From BS750m-G62 sp046483505 (GTDB lineage: Bacteria; Planctomycetota; Phycisphaerae; FEN-1346): a stretch of 10,304 bases of DNA. Position numbers and translations under genes: made by a program. Shown here one piece after another: positions 1 through 6,009 of this stretch. The first letter of the stretch is position 1; every line of letters begins with the position of its first letter. The DNA is taken from assembly GCA_046483505.1 (NCBI GenBank), contig JAWODB010000297.1:1-10304 (forward strand), written 5' to 3'. The notes under the pieces were generated by a model. It worked only from the letters and a program-made list of their open reading frames with translations. It had not been told where the DNA came from and made no database searches.

Positions 1-13
1 GCGGCGCGGTCGT

Positions 14-36
14 CCCGGCCGGGCAAGCCGGCCGGG
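14..36. repeat. CAAG/CTTG-loop hairpin upstream of yidD
   Basis: A perfect 9-bp stem (CCCGGCCGG paired with CCGGCCGGG) closes the loop GCAAG. On the minus strand the loop centre reads CTTG, the same core as the hairpins at 355-378, 5103-5120, 7382-7399 and 10258-10275. It lies 19 bp before the yidD start. There is no T-tract on either side, so a classical intrinsic terminator is not supported. It probably belongs to a dispersed palindromic family. Confidence 0.55.
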
Positions 37-55
37 CCACACACGTAGCACGCCT

Positions 56-325
56 ATGACCAACGCACATGCCCATGCCGGGAAGCCCCTCCACCGGGCC
101 GCCGTGGCCGGCCTGGTGGCCCTGGTGCGGCTGTACCAGGCGACGGTCAGCCCGCTGCTGGGTCCGTGCTGCCGGTACGCCCCGTCGTGCAGCGCGTACG
201 CGGTGGAGGCGCTGCGCGTGCACGGCGTGTGGCGGGGGCTGGCGCTGGCGGCGTGGCGGGTGCTGCGGTGCCATCCGCTGGCCGAGGGGGGGTACGATCC
301 CGTCCCGCCGGCCCGCGAACGGTAG
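56..325 (+). CDS. yidD: Membrane protein insertion efficiency factor YidD
   Basis: An 89-residue protein of the YidD family (DUF37/COG0759). It is thought to help YidC/Sec insert inner-membrane proteins and binds the cytoplasmic face of the membrane through an amphipathic helix. Family landmarks are visible: VRLYQATVSPLLGP (residues 24-37), CRYAPSCSAYAVEAL (39-53) with conserved cysteines 39 and 45, and RVLRCHPLAEGGYDPVP (68-84) with Cys72. Length is normal for the family. The ATG has no clear Shine-Dalgarno and the frame stays open to the window's left edge, so the exact start is uncertain, but homology begins about residue 13. In many bacteria yidD follows rpmH-rnpA; that side is outside the window. 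The stop codon lies inside one copy of an 18-bp direct repeat (308-325). The downstream gene is convergent. Confidence 0.93.
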   Translation: MTNAHAHAGKPLHRAAVAGLVALVRLYQATVSPLLGPCCRYAPSCSAYAVEALRVHGVWRGLALAAWRVLRCHPLAEGGYDPVPPARER

Positions 326-434
326 AGCGGCTCCTTCGTTTCGTGGCGACGTGCCACGGCCGGTCTTGCCCGGCCGTGCGCGACCGCTCGCTCGCGTTGG
401 CGGCTAGCCGAAGCATCCGGCCCGCGAACGATAG
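308..434. repeat. 18-bp direct repeat flanking a 91-bp hairpin-bearing segment
   Basis: CCGGCCCGCGAACGGTAG at 308-325 recurs as CCGGCCCGCGAACGATAG at 417-434, a single mismatch. The left copy encodes the last residues and stop codon of yidD. The 91 bp between the copies carries two hairpins (342-358 and 355-378). The arrangement fits either a tandem duplication or an insertion flanked by a duplicated target, but 18 bp is long for most target-site duplications. Confidence 0.6.
355..378. terminator. Hairpin between convergent yidD and the TPR gene
   Basis: CACGGCCGG pairs perfectly with CCGGCCGTG around the loop TCTTGC. A second, overlapping stem (CGTGGC/GCCACG, 342-358) could compete with it. 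It lies in the convergent gap and could stop transcription from both sides, but no T-tract follows on either strand. It may instead be another member of the CTTG-loop repeat family. Confidence 0.35.
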
Positions 435-453
435 TGGGCGGGTCGTATCCGTG

Positions 454-1563
454 TCACTCCATGACGCCCGCGCGGGCCTTGAGTTGGTCGAGGTTCTTTC
501 GGATTTCCTCGGCCTGGGGCGAGTCCGGATATTTCTCCATGAGTTCGACGGCCAGGTCGTAGGCCTCGCGGTGGCGGCCGGTCTGGATATGGTCGGTGAT
601 CCGCTGCTCCCACTCGCGGCGTTCGGCGATGGCGGCGTTTCGCCGGAGTTCCTCGACCTGGTCGGCGATGGCCTTGGCCTCGGGGCTGTCGGGATGGTTC
701 TCGATGAGGGCCTGGGCGGCCCGATGGGCCTCGCGCCAGCGCCGCCGGCCGACGAGGTGCTCGATCTCGCGGTACAGCCGCTGCTGGTCCTGCCGGCGGT
801 TGGCGCCCTGTTCCATCCGGACGGTCTCGGGGAGGCGTGCGGCGTCGGGGTTCTCGGGGAACTGTTCGGCCAGGGCCAGGGCGGTCTCCATGGCGCGTTC
901 CCACAGCCCCAGGCCCATGTACCGCTCGACCTGCTCGGTGACGTTGGCGATCTCGTTCTGTTCGTGCGAGCGGAGGGCCTCGGAGAGTTGCTGCTCCATC
1001 TGGCGGACTTCGTCGCTGTCGGCGTAGCGCAGGCGGAACTCTTCGAGCCGCTGGTGCGCTTCGCGATGCTTGCCGGCCCGGATGAACGCCTCGATCTCCC
1101 GCCGCAGGGCCTGCTGGCGATGTTTGCGGGCGAGTTGACGTTTGGCGGCCTTGTCCTCCTCGTCGAGGAGGGTGTTCTCCGTGATTTCCGAGAGGAGGCT
1201 GATGACCTCCTCGTGCGAGCCCCCCGCCAGGCTGCCCCCCGGCCGCATGACCTCCATCTTCTGGAGCACCTCGCGGATGGCCCGTTCGGTGAGTTTGACG
1301 GTAGCCGCCGTGCTGAAGGTGTACTTCAGCATCAGCGCCACGCCCATGGCGGCGGTCCCGAGCAGGAGGCCGAGGACGACGGCCACGCCGGCGGCGACCC
1401 AGAACGCTTCCGTGGCGCCCGGAGGCGGACGCAGCCCCACGAGGGCGATGCCGGCGAGGGTGGCGGCCCAGAGCAGGACGCCGAGGATCCACAGGAGGAC
1501 CACCGTCCAGGTGGGGCGGGGCAGTTCCCGGCCGACGGGCCCGCCTCTCAGTCGCAGTGCCAT
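454..1563 (-). CDS. Two-helix membrane-anchored TPR-like protein, function unknown
   Basis: A 369-residue protein. The N-terminus has two hydrophobic helices (about 20-43 and 54-79). Next comes a charged, coiled-coil-like stretch (about 85-155), then about four degenerate TPR-like units near 157-190, 208-245, 266-305 and 320-360. The units share a pattern such as GRHREAYDLAVELMEKYPDSPQAEEI, with aromatic/proline turns (FPENPD, HPDSPE, YPDSPQ). I expect a membrane-anchored scaffold for protein-protein contacts; the side of the membrane is not certain. No catalytic motif was seen and no specific family was recognised. The ATG start has a strong AAGGAG six bases upstream. The gene is monocistronic as far as visible, convergent with yidD, and preceded by a 512-bp gene-free spacer. 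Confidence 0.85.
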   Translation of the reverse strand: MALRLRGGPVGRELPRPTWTVVLLWILGVLLWAATLAGIALVGLRPPPGATEAFWVAAGVAVVLGLLLGTAAMGVALMLKYTFSTAATVKLTERAIREVLQKMEVMRPGGSLAGGSHEEVISLLSEITENTLLDEEDKAAKRQLARKHRQQALRREIEAFIRAGKHREAHQRLEEFRLRYADSDEVRQMEQQLSEALRSHEQNEIANVTEQVERYMGLGLWERAMETALALAEQFPENPDAARLPETVRMEQGANRRQDQQRLYREIEHLVGRRRWREAHRAAQALIENHPDSPEAKAIADQVEELRRNAAIAERREWEQRITDHIQTGRHREAYDLAVELMEKYPDSPQAEEIRKNLDQLKARAGVME

Positions 1564-1654
1564 GGCGATCTCCTTATCGGGTCGAATCGCGGGTCTGGGG
1601 CTGTCAGGGCGTTCTATGGCCTTTTATCGGACGTTTTGCCCGCGCCGGTTGCCC

Positions 1655-1684
1655 GAAAAGCGCCGAAAAAAAAACGGCGTTTTC
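1655..1684. terminator. A9-loop hairpin with flanking A and T runs
   Basis: The stem GAAAA-(G)-CGCCG pairs with CGGCG-TTTTC around a loop of nine A residues (1666-1674). One base is bulged. On either strand the 3' arm ends in four U/T residues, which resembles a weak bidirectional intrinsic terminator. It lies about 90 bp upstream of the TPR gene start, within its likely leader. It could therefore also attenuate that gene's transcript. Confidence 0.35.
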
Positions 1685-1686
1685 GC

Positions 1687-1715
1687 TTGACAACTCGGCG
1701 TCATCGTTCATTATT
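1687..1715 (+). promoter_or_regulatory. Possible sigma-70 promoter without an obvious gene downstream
   Basis: A perfect TTGACA (1687-1692) is followed after 17 bp by ATTATT (1710-1715), a weak -10. It points right, into a 360-bp region with no credible coding sequence on that strand before the antisense end of the PEP-CTERM gene. It may be a chance match or the start of a small non-coding RNA. Confidence 0.25.
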
Positions 1716-1830
1716 ACTCTGCCGATTCTGTAAGGGCCAGTTCCCAAACGTACCCATCCCAGCGCAAGGGCCTCACTCATGCGTCCCAGACGTGTGTAGT
1801 GGGGCCCGTTTTTTTGCGCCCGCCGTTGGT

Positions 1831-1859
1831 ATTGTAGCACCCGCCGGATGGCCGCCCAG
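1831..1859 (-). promoter_or_regulatory. Extended -10 promoter candidate for the TPR gene
   Basis: On the minus strand TGCTACAAT (1839-1831) matches the extended -10 pattern TGnTAnAAT. The hexamer 17 bp upstream (CTGGGC, 1859-1854) is a poor -35. A start near 1824 would give a leader of about 260 nt before the TPR gene. Three 11-bp repeats end 8 bp upstream of the -35 position, where an activator would bind. Confidence 0.4.
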
Positions 1860-1867
1860 CGTTTTTT

Positions 1868-1900
1868 CTGCGCGCATGCTGCGCGCATTCTGCGCGCATT
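1868..1900. repeat. Three tandem 11-bp repeats (CTGCGCGCATK)
   Basis: CTGCGCGCATG, CTGCGCGCATT and CTGCGCGCATT follow one another without gaps. The 11-bp period is close to one helical turn, so bound proteins would sit on one DNA face. Each unit holds the palindromic core TGCGCGCA. The array lies just upstream of the extended -10 at 1831-1839, suggesting an operator or activator array, though no binding protein can be named. Confidence 0.6.
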
Positions 1901-1970
1901 CCGGGCGGATTCTGCGATGCGCTGCGGCAGGCAGAAAGGCGGCGCGCGAGGGGGACGGAGAAGGGGACGG

Positions 1971-2005
1971 AAAACGAACGACCGGCCGGCATGGGCCGAC
2001 CGGTC
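1971..2005 (-). terminator. Intrinsic terminator of the PEP-CTERM gene
   Basis: Read on the minus strand, GACCGGTCGGC pairs with GCCGGCCGGTC (11 bp, one G-U) around the loop CCAT. It is followed by GTTCGTTTT. It begins about 70 bp past the stop codon of the PEP-CTERM gene. This is the best-formed intrinsic terminator in the window. Confidence 0.65.
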
Positions 2006-2075
2006 GAAGGCTCGTGCCTCGTAGCGGCTCGTGCGTTGCCGAGTCGCCGCCGTCAGAGGCGGACGGTGCGCAACG

Positions 2076-3212
2076 TCAGGCCCGGCGTTTGCGTCGTGCG
2101 GCCAGGATGGCGGCCGCGCCCGCGCCCAGGATGAGGAGCGTGGCGGGTTCCGGGATGGGCGTCGGGGTGATCGGCGTGATCTCGGCGCCGCCGCCGCCCT
2201 CGCCGCCGCCGCCCCCGCCTCCCTCGCTGACGCCGCCGGAGGGGTAGAGCCACGGGCTTCGCATCGCCAGGATCGGCGCTCCCTGGCCGGTGGGATGCTG
2301 GTACGGGCGCTCGATCGGCGTCCAGTCGACCGGCAGTTCCGTGGTGCCGACGAGGGCGACGCGGAGGTCGCCGCTCTCCTGCCCGCGCGAGGCCACGACC
2401 GCGACGCCCATCCCCATCTGCGCGAGGAACGTCGGCAGCAGACCCAGGTCGAGGCCGGCGGTCACGGCGGTCTGCGGTTCGCCGGTCGGGTCCGGCCGCG
2501 CGCGACGGCCGAACTGGGCCGTCTGCGCCCCGATGTCGCTCGATTCCAGTTCGGTGTTGCGGTCGATGGCCAGGAGGGCCTTCGGCTCGAAGCCGGGACC
2601 CTCGAACTCGGCCAGGCCCGGGTTGCCGCGCACGTCCAGGGCCAGCATCATCTGGACGTTGACGTTCGGGCGGATGTAACTGATGGCGGTCCGGGTCACG
2701 TGGCTCCAGTTCTCCAGGCCGCCGGGGGGCCGCCCGCTCAGCACCGTGCCGTAAGCGCCCGGCGCCGTGTTGAAGTAGCGGGCGTCGCCGAGGGGGACGT
2801 CCCGGCCGCCCGAGCCGAGGTCGCTCAGGCCCTTCGCCGCCTCCGGATACGCGAACGAGGCCAATCGGGCCGGCGCCGCCGGCGGGCCCGGCGGCAGCGG
2901 CGCGGGAACCGCCGGCGCGCTGTACGTGTGGACCGTCGGCATGTCCGGGACGAACTGCGGCATCGAGGCCAGGTCCTCCCGGCCCATCGACCCGGCCAGC
3001 GTGGCGGGGTCGATGTCGCTGAGGGCGGTCATCGGGTTCGAGCCCAGATAGACGGCCAGCGCCTCGCCGGTGTCGGCGGTGGGCATCGCGTCGATGCCCG
3101 GGCTCCAGGCCACCGTGAATTCCGTCCGGCGGAGCGGTCCGGCGTGGACCGTCGCCGCGGTCGCCAGGACCACGGCCGCCGCTGCGAGAAAGCGATAGGT
3201 GTGTCTATGCAT
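2076..3212 (-). CDS. PEP-CTERM sorting-domain protein, ectodomain unrecognised
   Basis: A 378-residue exported protein. The N-terminal signal peptide has basic residues, a hydrophobic run LAAAAVVLATAATV, and likely cleavage after VHA (residue 24). The ectodomain (about 25-330) matches no family I recognise. It is followed by a glycine-rich linker (about 330-342) and a PEP-CTERM tail: PIPEPATLLILGAG, a hydrophobic helix, then RRKRRA at the C-terminus. In known systems this tail is recognised by an exosortase (EpsH/XrtA type) for surface display or release, often with exopolysaccharide. I chose the ATG at 3212 because GGGAG lies seven bases upstream; a TTG at 3233 in frame lacks such support. 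A consensus-like promoter and a terminator bracket the gene, so it appears monocistronic. Confidence 0.88.
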   Translation of the reverse strand: MHRHTYRFLAAAAVVLATAATVHAGPLRRTEFTVAWSPGIDAMPTADTGEALAVYLGSNPMTALSDIDPATLAGSMGREDLASMPQFVPDMPTVHTYSAPAVPAPLPPGPPAAPARLASFAYPEAAKGLSDLGSGGRDVPLGDARYFNTAPGAYGTVLSGRPPGGLENWSHVTRTAISYIRPNVNVQMMLALDVRGNPGLAEFEGPGFEPKALLAIDRNTELESSDIGAQTAQFGRRARPDPTGEPQTAVTAGLDLGLLPTFLAQMGMGVAVVASRGQESGDLRVALVGTTELPVDWTPIERPYQHPTGQGAPILAMRSPWLYPSGGVSEGGGGGGGEGGGGAEITPITPTPIPEPATLLILGAGAAAILAARRKRRA

Positions 3213-3326
3213 GCTTCGACTCCCTGCACGCAACCGCGCCGGCCGTCTCGGCGTGCCGGCCCTGGGGGCCGCGCAGCCGGAAACCGGTCTCGGCGGGTGT
3301 GATGCCCGTTTTCCCCGGGTGCTGCA

Positions 3327-3348
3327 GCGGAAAATCTGTCCTTTCCGC
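3327..3348 (-). promoter_or_regulatory. Hairpin at the 5' end of the PEP-CTERM transcript
   Basis: GCGGAAA pairs perfectly with TTTCCGC around an 8-base loop. Its outer edge (3348) coincides with the predicted transcription start of the promoter at 3356-3383. It could stabilise the 5' end of the mRNA or act as an operator across the start site. Confidence 0.4.
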
Positions 3349-3355
3349 CGTGGGT

Positions 3356-3383
3356 ATTATAACGGAAAACGGGGTCAAGGCAA
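3356..3383 (-). promoter_or_regulatory. Sigma-70 promoter of the PEP-CTERM gene
   Basis: A perfect TATAAT (minus strand, 3361-3356) lies 16 bp downstream of TTGCCT (3383-3378; four of six consensus bases). The predicted start near 3348 gives a leader of about 136 nt to the ATG at 3212. This is the strongest promoter match in the window. Confidence 0.65.
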
Positions 3384-3467
3384 ACCGCATGTACGGTCTG
3401 TGACGAAAAAACGGGTCGTGAAAAGGGAGGAGGGCCTGAGCCGTGGCACCGGCCGGCGCCGCGTTCA

Positions 3468-3645
3468 GAGCCTGTCACTACAACGCTAACGCGTTCGCGG
3501 CGGGTCGGAGCCTGTCCCGAGCGCAGCCGAGGGATACCCGCCGCGCAAGACAGGCGGTCCGCGAAGCGCGGTGGTTACGGAGAACCACCGCGCTACCACC
3601 CGAGATTAAGCCGCTCTAGCGTTGTAGTGCTATCCGGATAGGCTC
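3468..3645. mobile_element. 178-bp inverted-repeat (MITE-like) element
   Basis: The perfect 13-bp inverted repeat CACTACAACGCTA (3476-3488) / TAGCGTTGTAGTG (3617-3629) is bracketed by GAGCCT (3468-3473) and AGGCTC (3640-3645). Inside are two more inverted repeats: CGCGGCGGGT/ACCCGCCGCG (3496-3505/3536-3545), and a 12-bp stem with a 6-base loop (3565-3576/3583-3594). Next to the right arm is the palindrome TATCCGGATA (3631-3640). There is no coding capacity. The structure suits a non-autonomous element or a structured RNA. A flanking target duplication could not be identified. Confidence 0.55.
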
Positions 3646-3833
3646 TTGCGCGTCCGGCCGGCCGGGCGCATCAAGCCGGCCGGTCGGGGGGAATCGGGCG
3701 ACGTCACGCCCCGTTGCCGCCGCCGTCATCCCCGCCGACCGGTCCGGTGGGCGGTCCGGAGGGACCACCCGACAACATCGTCGCCCGGCCGGAGGCGGGT
3801 CAGGGGTTTCCCGCATCCCGCCGGGCGCTGGTG
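3646..3833. other. Gene-free spacer downstream of the FecR gene
   Basis: No credible coding sequence. It contains G+C-rich palindromic patches: CCGGCCGGC and GCCGGCCGG near 3653-3685, separated by a loop with CATCAA, and GGTCCGGAGGGACC near 3755-3769. None has a T-tract, so no terminator for the FecR gene can be assigned. Confidence 0.5.
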
Positions 3834-4622
3834 TTACGGCTGCTCGATCTGACATCCCCCGCTGCTGATGAGGTCGCGAAGCGAGGTGTCGGCCCGGTTG
3901 ATTTCCTGGACCCGCTTGTTGAGCAGGGCGTCGCGTCCCTTTGCGGCGGGCGCGGCCGCCAGCCCCGCGTGCCGCCGCTGGGCCGCCTTCTGCTCGTGTT
4001 TCTCCTGGCCGGCGTTGTCCAGGGTGATCGGGACGTACTTGTTGGCCAGGTGCTCGGAGGCGGGCGTGGCCCGGTCGTCGGTCGACTGGCCGGGCCGGCA
4101 GGGGGTCTCGTGGCCGGTCAGGCGGTCGATGACGGCAATCAGGCCGCGGTCCGCCAGGCCGTACGTACCGCCCTCGTCCTGGAAGTATCGACACTTGATG
4201 CCACGTGTACCCCGGACCGAGAGGGCGGCCGAGGGCGTCAGGATCCGGAAGTCGCTCTCGATCCGTCCCTTCTCGACGATGGCCTGGGCGTTGCCCTGCT
4301 TCAGGTGGAGGCGGGTCCGGACCGCGTCCTCCTTGCGCTCGAGTGCCGCGATGCGGACCACCGAGAGCGGGTCGATCTGGACGAGGCTGTCGACCATGTC
4401 CAGGACGCAGCGGGCCCGGAAGCCGGTCCGCAGGTCGGCGCCCGGCGGGAGGACCGTGCCGGCCTCGACGGGCCGCCACGGCTCGCCCTTGGCGGGGCGC
4501 ATCTCGACGGTGCCTTCGACGCCCTGGACGCGGGCGCGCAGGGGGGCGTCCGCCTCGCCCGCGCCCACGGCGGGCGCCAGGCATGCCAGGGCAAGGGTTG
4601 CCAGCGCAGTGGCGCGAATCAT
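3834..4622 (-). CDS. Exported FecR-domain protein (orphan)
   Basis: A 262-residue protein with a signal peptide (residues 1 to about 22, cleavage after VGAG or nearby). An early segment (about 29-95: VQGVEGTVEMRPAKGEPWRP, then VLPPGADLRTG) matches the usual entry into a FecR fold. The FecR core lies near 105-145, with LKQGNAQAIVEK and FRILTPSAALSVRGTR, the latter being the family's most typical motif. FecR classically relays signals to an ECF sigma factor, but here there is no sigma factor, anti-sigma helix or TonB receptor nearby. It is therefore more like the many exported FecR-domain proteins of unknown role. The C-terminal 60 residues are charged and probably helical. The ATG has AAGGAG five bases upstream. 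Transcription is probably from the promoter at 4722-4749. Confidence 0.87.
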   Translation of the reverse strand: MIRATALATLALACLAPAVGAGEADAPLRARVQGVEGTVEMRPAKGEPWRPVEAGTVLPPGADLRTGFRARCVLDMVDSLVQIDPLSVVRIAALERKEDAVRTRLHLKQGNAQAIVEKGRIESDFRILTPSAALSVRGTRGIKCRYFQDEGGTYGLADRGLIAVIDRLTGHETPCRPGQSTDDRATPASEHLANKYVPITLDNAGQEKHEQKAAQRRHAGLAAAPAAKGRDALLNKRVQEINRADTSLRDLISSGGCQIEQP

Positions 4623-4721
4623 ATCGGCTCCTTTGCTGCGGGGCGCGGCAAGGCGGGCCCGGCCGGCGGGGCCAGGGGGGTCGCCCCGCCGGCAAGGTAC
4701 CCGTCCGGGTATCCGGAAAGA

Positions 4722-4749
4722 AGCCTACGGATGGACGGGGGCGGGTCAA
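4722..4749 (-). promoter_or_regulatory. Promoter candidate for the FecR gene
   Basis: On the minus strand TTGACC (4749-4744) is followed after 16 bp by TAGGCT (4727-4722). The -35 is good and the -10 only partial. A start near 4714 gives a leader of about 92 nt before the ATG. Confidence 0.4.
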
Positions 4750-4888
4750 ACGCCGTCTCGGCGGCCGGGGCGGGACGACTGTAAGTGATGGACAGGAAGC
4801 GACTTACGGACGGGACGCGGGGCGAGCATCATCCCGCGGGCACGCACGACACCGCCCAAAAACGGCCGGAAAAACGCGGGGCCCTCAT

Positions 4889-5100
4889 TTAGCCGCTGTT
4901 TCAGAACCCCCTCTCCCTTGATGGGAGAGGGAGGGGGTGAGGGTGAAGAGGCTGCAAGCCTCAAGCCCCAAGCGACAAGCCACGGCAACAGCGTGTGGCG
5001 TTGTTGCCTTTGCTTGCGGCTTGCGGCTTGTCGCCTGTGGCTTCCTCCCCCTGACCCTACCCTCTCCCGCCAGGGGAGAGGGATGTGAAACAGCCTCTTA
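4889..5100. mobile_element. 212-bp nested inverted-repeat (MITE-like) element
   Basis: The ends are imperfect inverted repeats of about 30 bp. They share TTAG/TAAG at the edge, an exact 9-bp core GCTGTTTCA (4895-4903) / TGAAACAGC (5086-5094), and a CCCTCTCCC block. Both arms carry the same 9-bp hairpin CCCTCTCCC/GGGAGAGGG (4909-4931 and 5060-5082). The interior has CAAGCC-type words on the left and their complement on the right. The centre is a GGCAACAGCG/CGTTGTTGCC hairpin (about 4984-5008). The whole can fold as one long cruciform. There is no coding capacity. The CCCTCTCCC/GGGAGAGGG palindrome is a type seen dispersed in many bacterial genomes. Confidence 0.6.
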
Positions 5101-5102
5101 GC

Positions 5103-5120
5103 CGCCGGCCTTGGCCGGCG
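5103..5120. repeat. CTTG-loop hairpin (compensated variant)
   Basis: CGCCGGC, loop CTTG, GCCGGCG. It is the same unit as at 7382-7399 and 10258-10275, and shares the flanks TTAGC and GCG. The seventh stem pair is C-G here instead of G-C, so base pairing is kept by a double change. It directly abuts the right end of the 212-bp element. Confidence 0.7.
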
Positions 5121-5152
5121 CGGTGCCTGCGTACGGCGGACAGGTACGAAGT

Positions 5153-5190
5153 GCCGAACGACCGGCGACGTGCCGTCGCCGGCTCAACGG
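5153..5190. repeat. REP-like hairpin repeat, GTTGAGC family
   Basis: This 38-bp sequence is identical to 6943-6980. It contains a perfect CGGCGACG/CGTCGCCG stem with the loop TGC (GCA on the other strand), followed by GCTCAAC. It sits 40 bp past the stop codon of the HNH gene. No T-tract is present, so it looks like a dispersed repeat rather than a terminator. Confidence 0.75.
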
Positions 5191-5229
5191 CCGGGGCATT
5201 TGGCGTTGCACGTCGCGGCCGCCGGCCCC

Positions 5230-5883
5230 TCAGTCCACCAGTTCCACGTGCCAGTAGGCGGCGTCGAGGAACTGCTTCCACGAGCGGTACCTGCGGCTGC
5301 CCGCCCGGATGGTGATGACCGGGCTGAACCGCGGCTGACGCGGCTTCTTGATGAGGTGCATGCGGGCCTCGCGGGGCGTCCGGCCGCCCTTCTGCACGTT
5401 GCACGCCAGGCACGCGCAGACGACGTTCGTCCACTCGGTCCGGCCGCCGCGGCTGCGGGGCACGACGTGGTCGATCGAGAGGTCCGACGTCTTGAACTTC
5501 CGGCCGCAGTACTGGCACCGGCTGCCGTCGCGGGCGAAGAGGTTCCGGCGGTTCAGGCGGATCCGCGTCTTCGGCACCCGGTCGTAGGTGAGGAGGCGGA
5601 TGACGCGCGGCACGGCCAGGTCGAACCGGACGGTCCGGATCCATTCGTGGGCGTCCGGCTGGAACTTGCGGCGGTACTCGCTGACCTCGGCCCAGGACGA
5701 GAAATCGTAGGTGTTGTACGTCTCGTCCTCCACCGAGACGACCTCGGCGATGTCCTTCCACAGCAGGACGAACGCTTCGCGCGCCCGGACCACCCGCACC
5801 GCCATGAACAGCCGGTTCAGGACCAGGACGCTGGCTTCCAGACTGCTGGGCCGGGCAACGGTTTCGACGACGGCCGACGACAT
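5230..5883 (-). CDS. HNH endonuclease-family protein (McrA-type)
   Basis: A 217-residue protein with a complete C-terminal HNH/zinc-ribbon module. C123-x2-C126 and C158-x2-C161 form the zinc site. The catalytic region reads IDHVVPRSRGG with Asp138-His139, then Asn153 and CNVQKG (Asn162). The first 100 residues form the N-terminal segment seen in a widespread family of stand-alone HNH proteins (VLVLNRLFMAVRVVRAREAFVLLWKDIAEVV). The expected activity is metal-dependent DNA cleavage or nicking; the cellular role is not established. No methyltransferase, restriction partner, intron or toxin/antitoxin partner is adjacent. The ATG has GAGGAG very close (2 bases) and AGGAG nine bases upstream. It has its own promoter candidate at 5930-5958. 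Confidence 0.9.
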   Translation of the reverse strand: MSSAVVETVARPSSLEASVLVLNRLFMAVRVVRAREAFVLLWKDIAEVVSVEDETYNTYDFSSWAEVSEYRRKFQPDAHEWIRTVRFDLAVPRVIRLLTYDRVPKTRIRLNRRNLFARDGSRCQYCGRKFKTSDLSIDHVVPRSRGGRTEWTNVVCACLACNVQKGGRTPREARMHLIKKPRQPRFSPVITIRAGSRRYRSWKQFLDAAYWHVELVD

Positions 5884-5929
5884 GGCTCCTCGCTCCTGTG
5901 CCTGTGAGGCTCCCGCGAAATTCCGCAGA

Positions 5930-5958
5930 ATCCTACACGATAGACGGCGCCGAGTCCA
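5930..5958 (-). promoter_or_regulatory. Promoter candidate for the HNH gene
   Basis: On the minus strand TGGACT (5958-5953) precedes TAGGAT (5935-5930) with a 17-bp spacer; each hexamer has four consensus bases. A start near 5923 gives a short leader of about 40 nt. Confidence 0.5.
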
Positions 5959-6009
5959 GCGCGATTCAGCCGGTTTGGCGCGCCCTTAACGCAAGGGCGA
6001 GGCACTTCA

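Noticed and set aside
1868..1900. Replication-origin iterons
   Set aside because: Only three short units, with no adjacent DnaA-box cluster, rep gene or plasmid features. A regulatory array fits better.
1604..1992. Small minus-strand genes (94 and 71 codons) upstream of the TPR gene
   Set aside because: No ribosome binding sites, no recognisable domains, and they overlap each other and the regulatory repeats and terminator.
166..2247. Very long plus-strand reading frame through the TPR gene and beyond
   Set aside because: It is antisense to the well-supported TPR gene and PEP-CTERM tail and lacks domains. The high G+C content and codon bias leave complementary frames open.
3213..3233. Upstream TTG start for the PEP-CTERM gene
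   Set aside because: The ATG at 3212 has GGGAG at a proper distance and begins a standard signal peptide. The TTG adds seven residues before it without a ribosome binding site.
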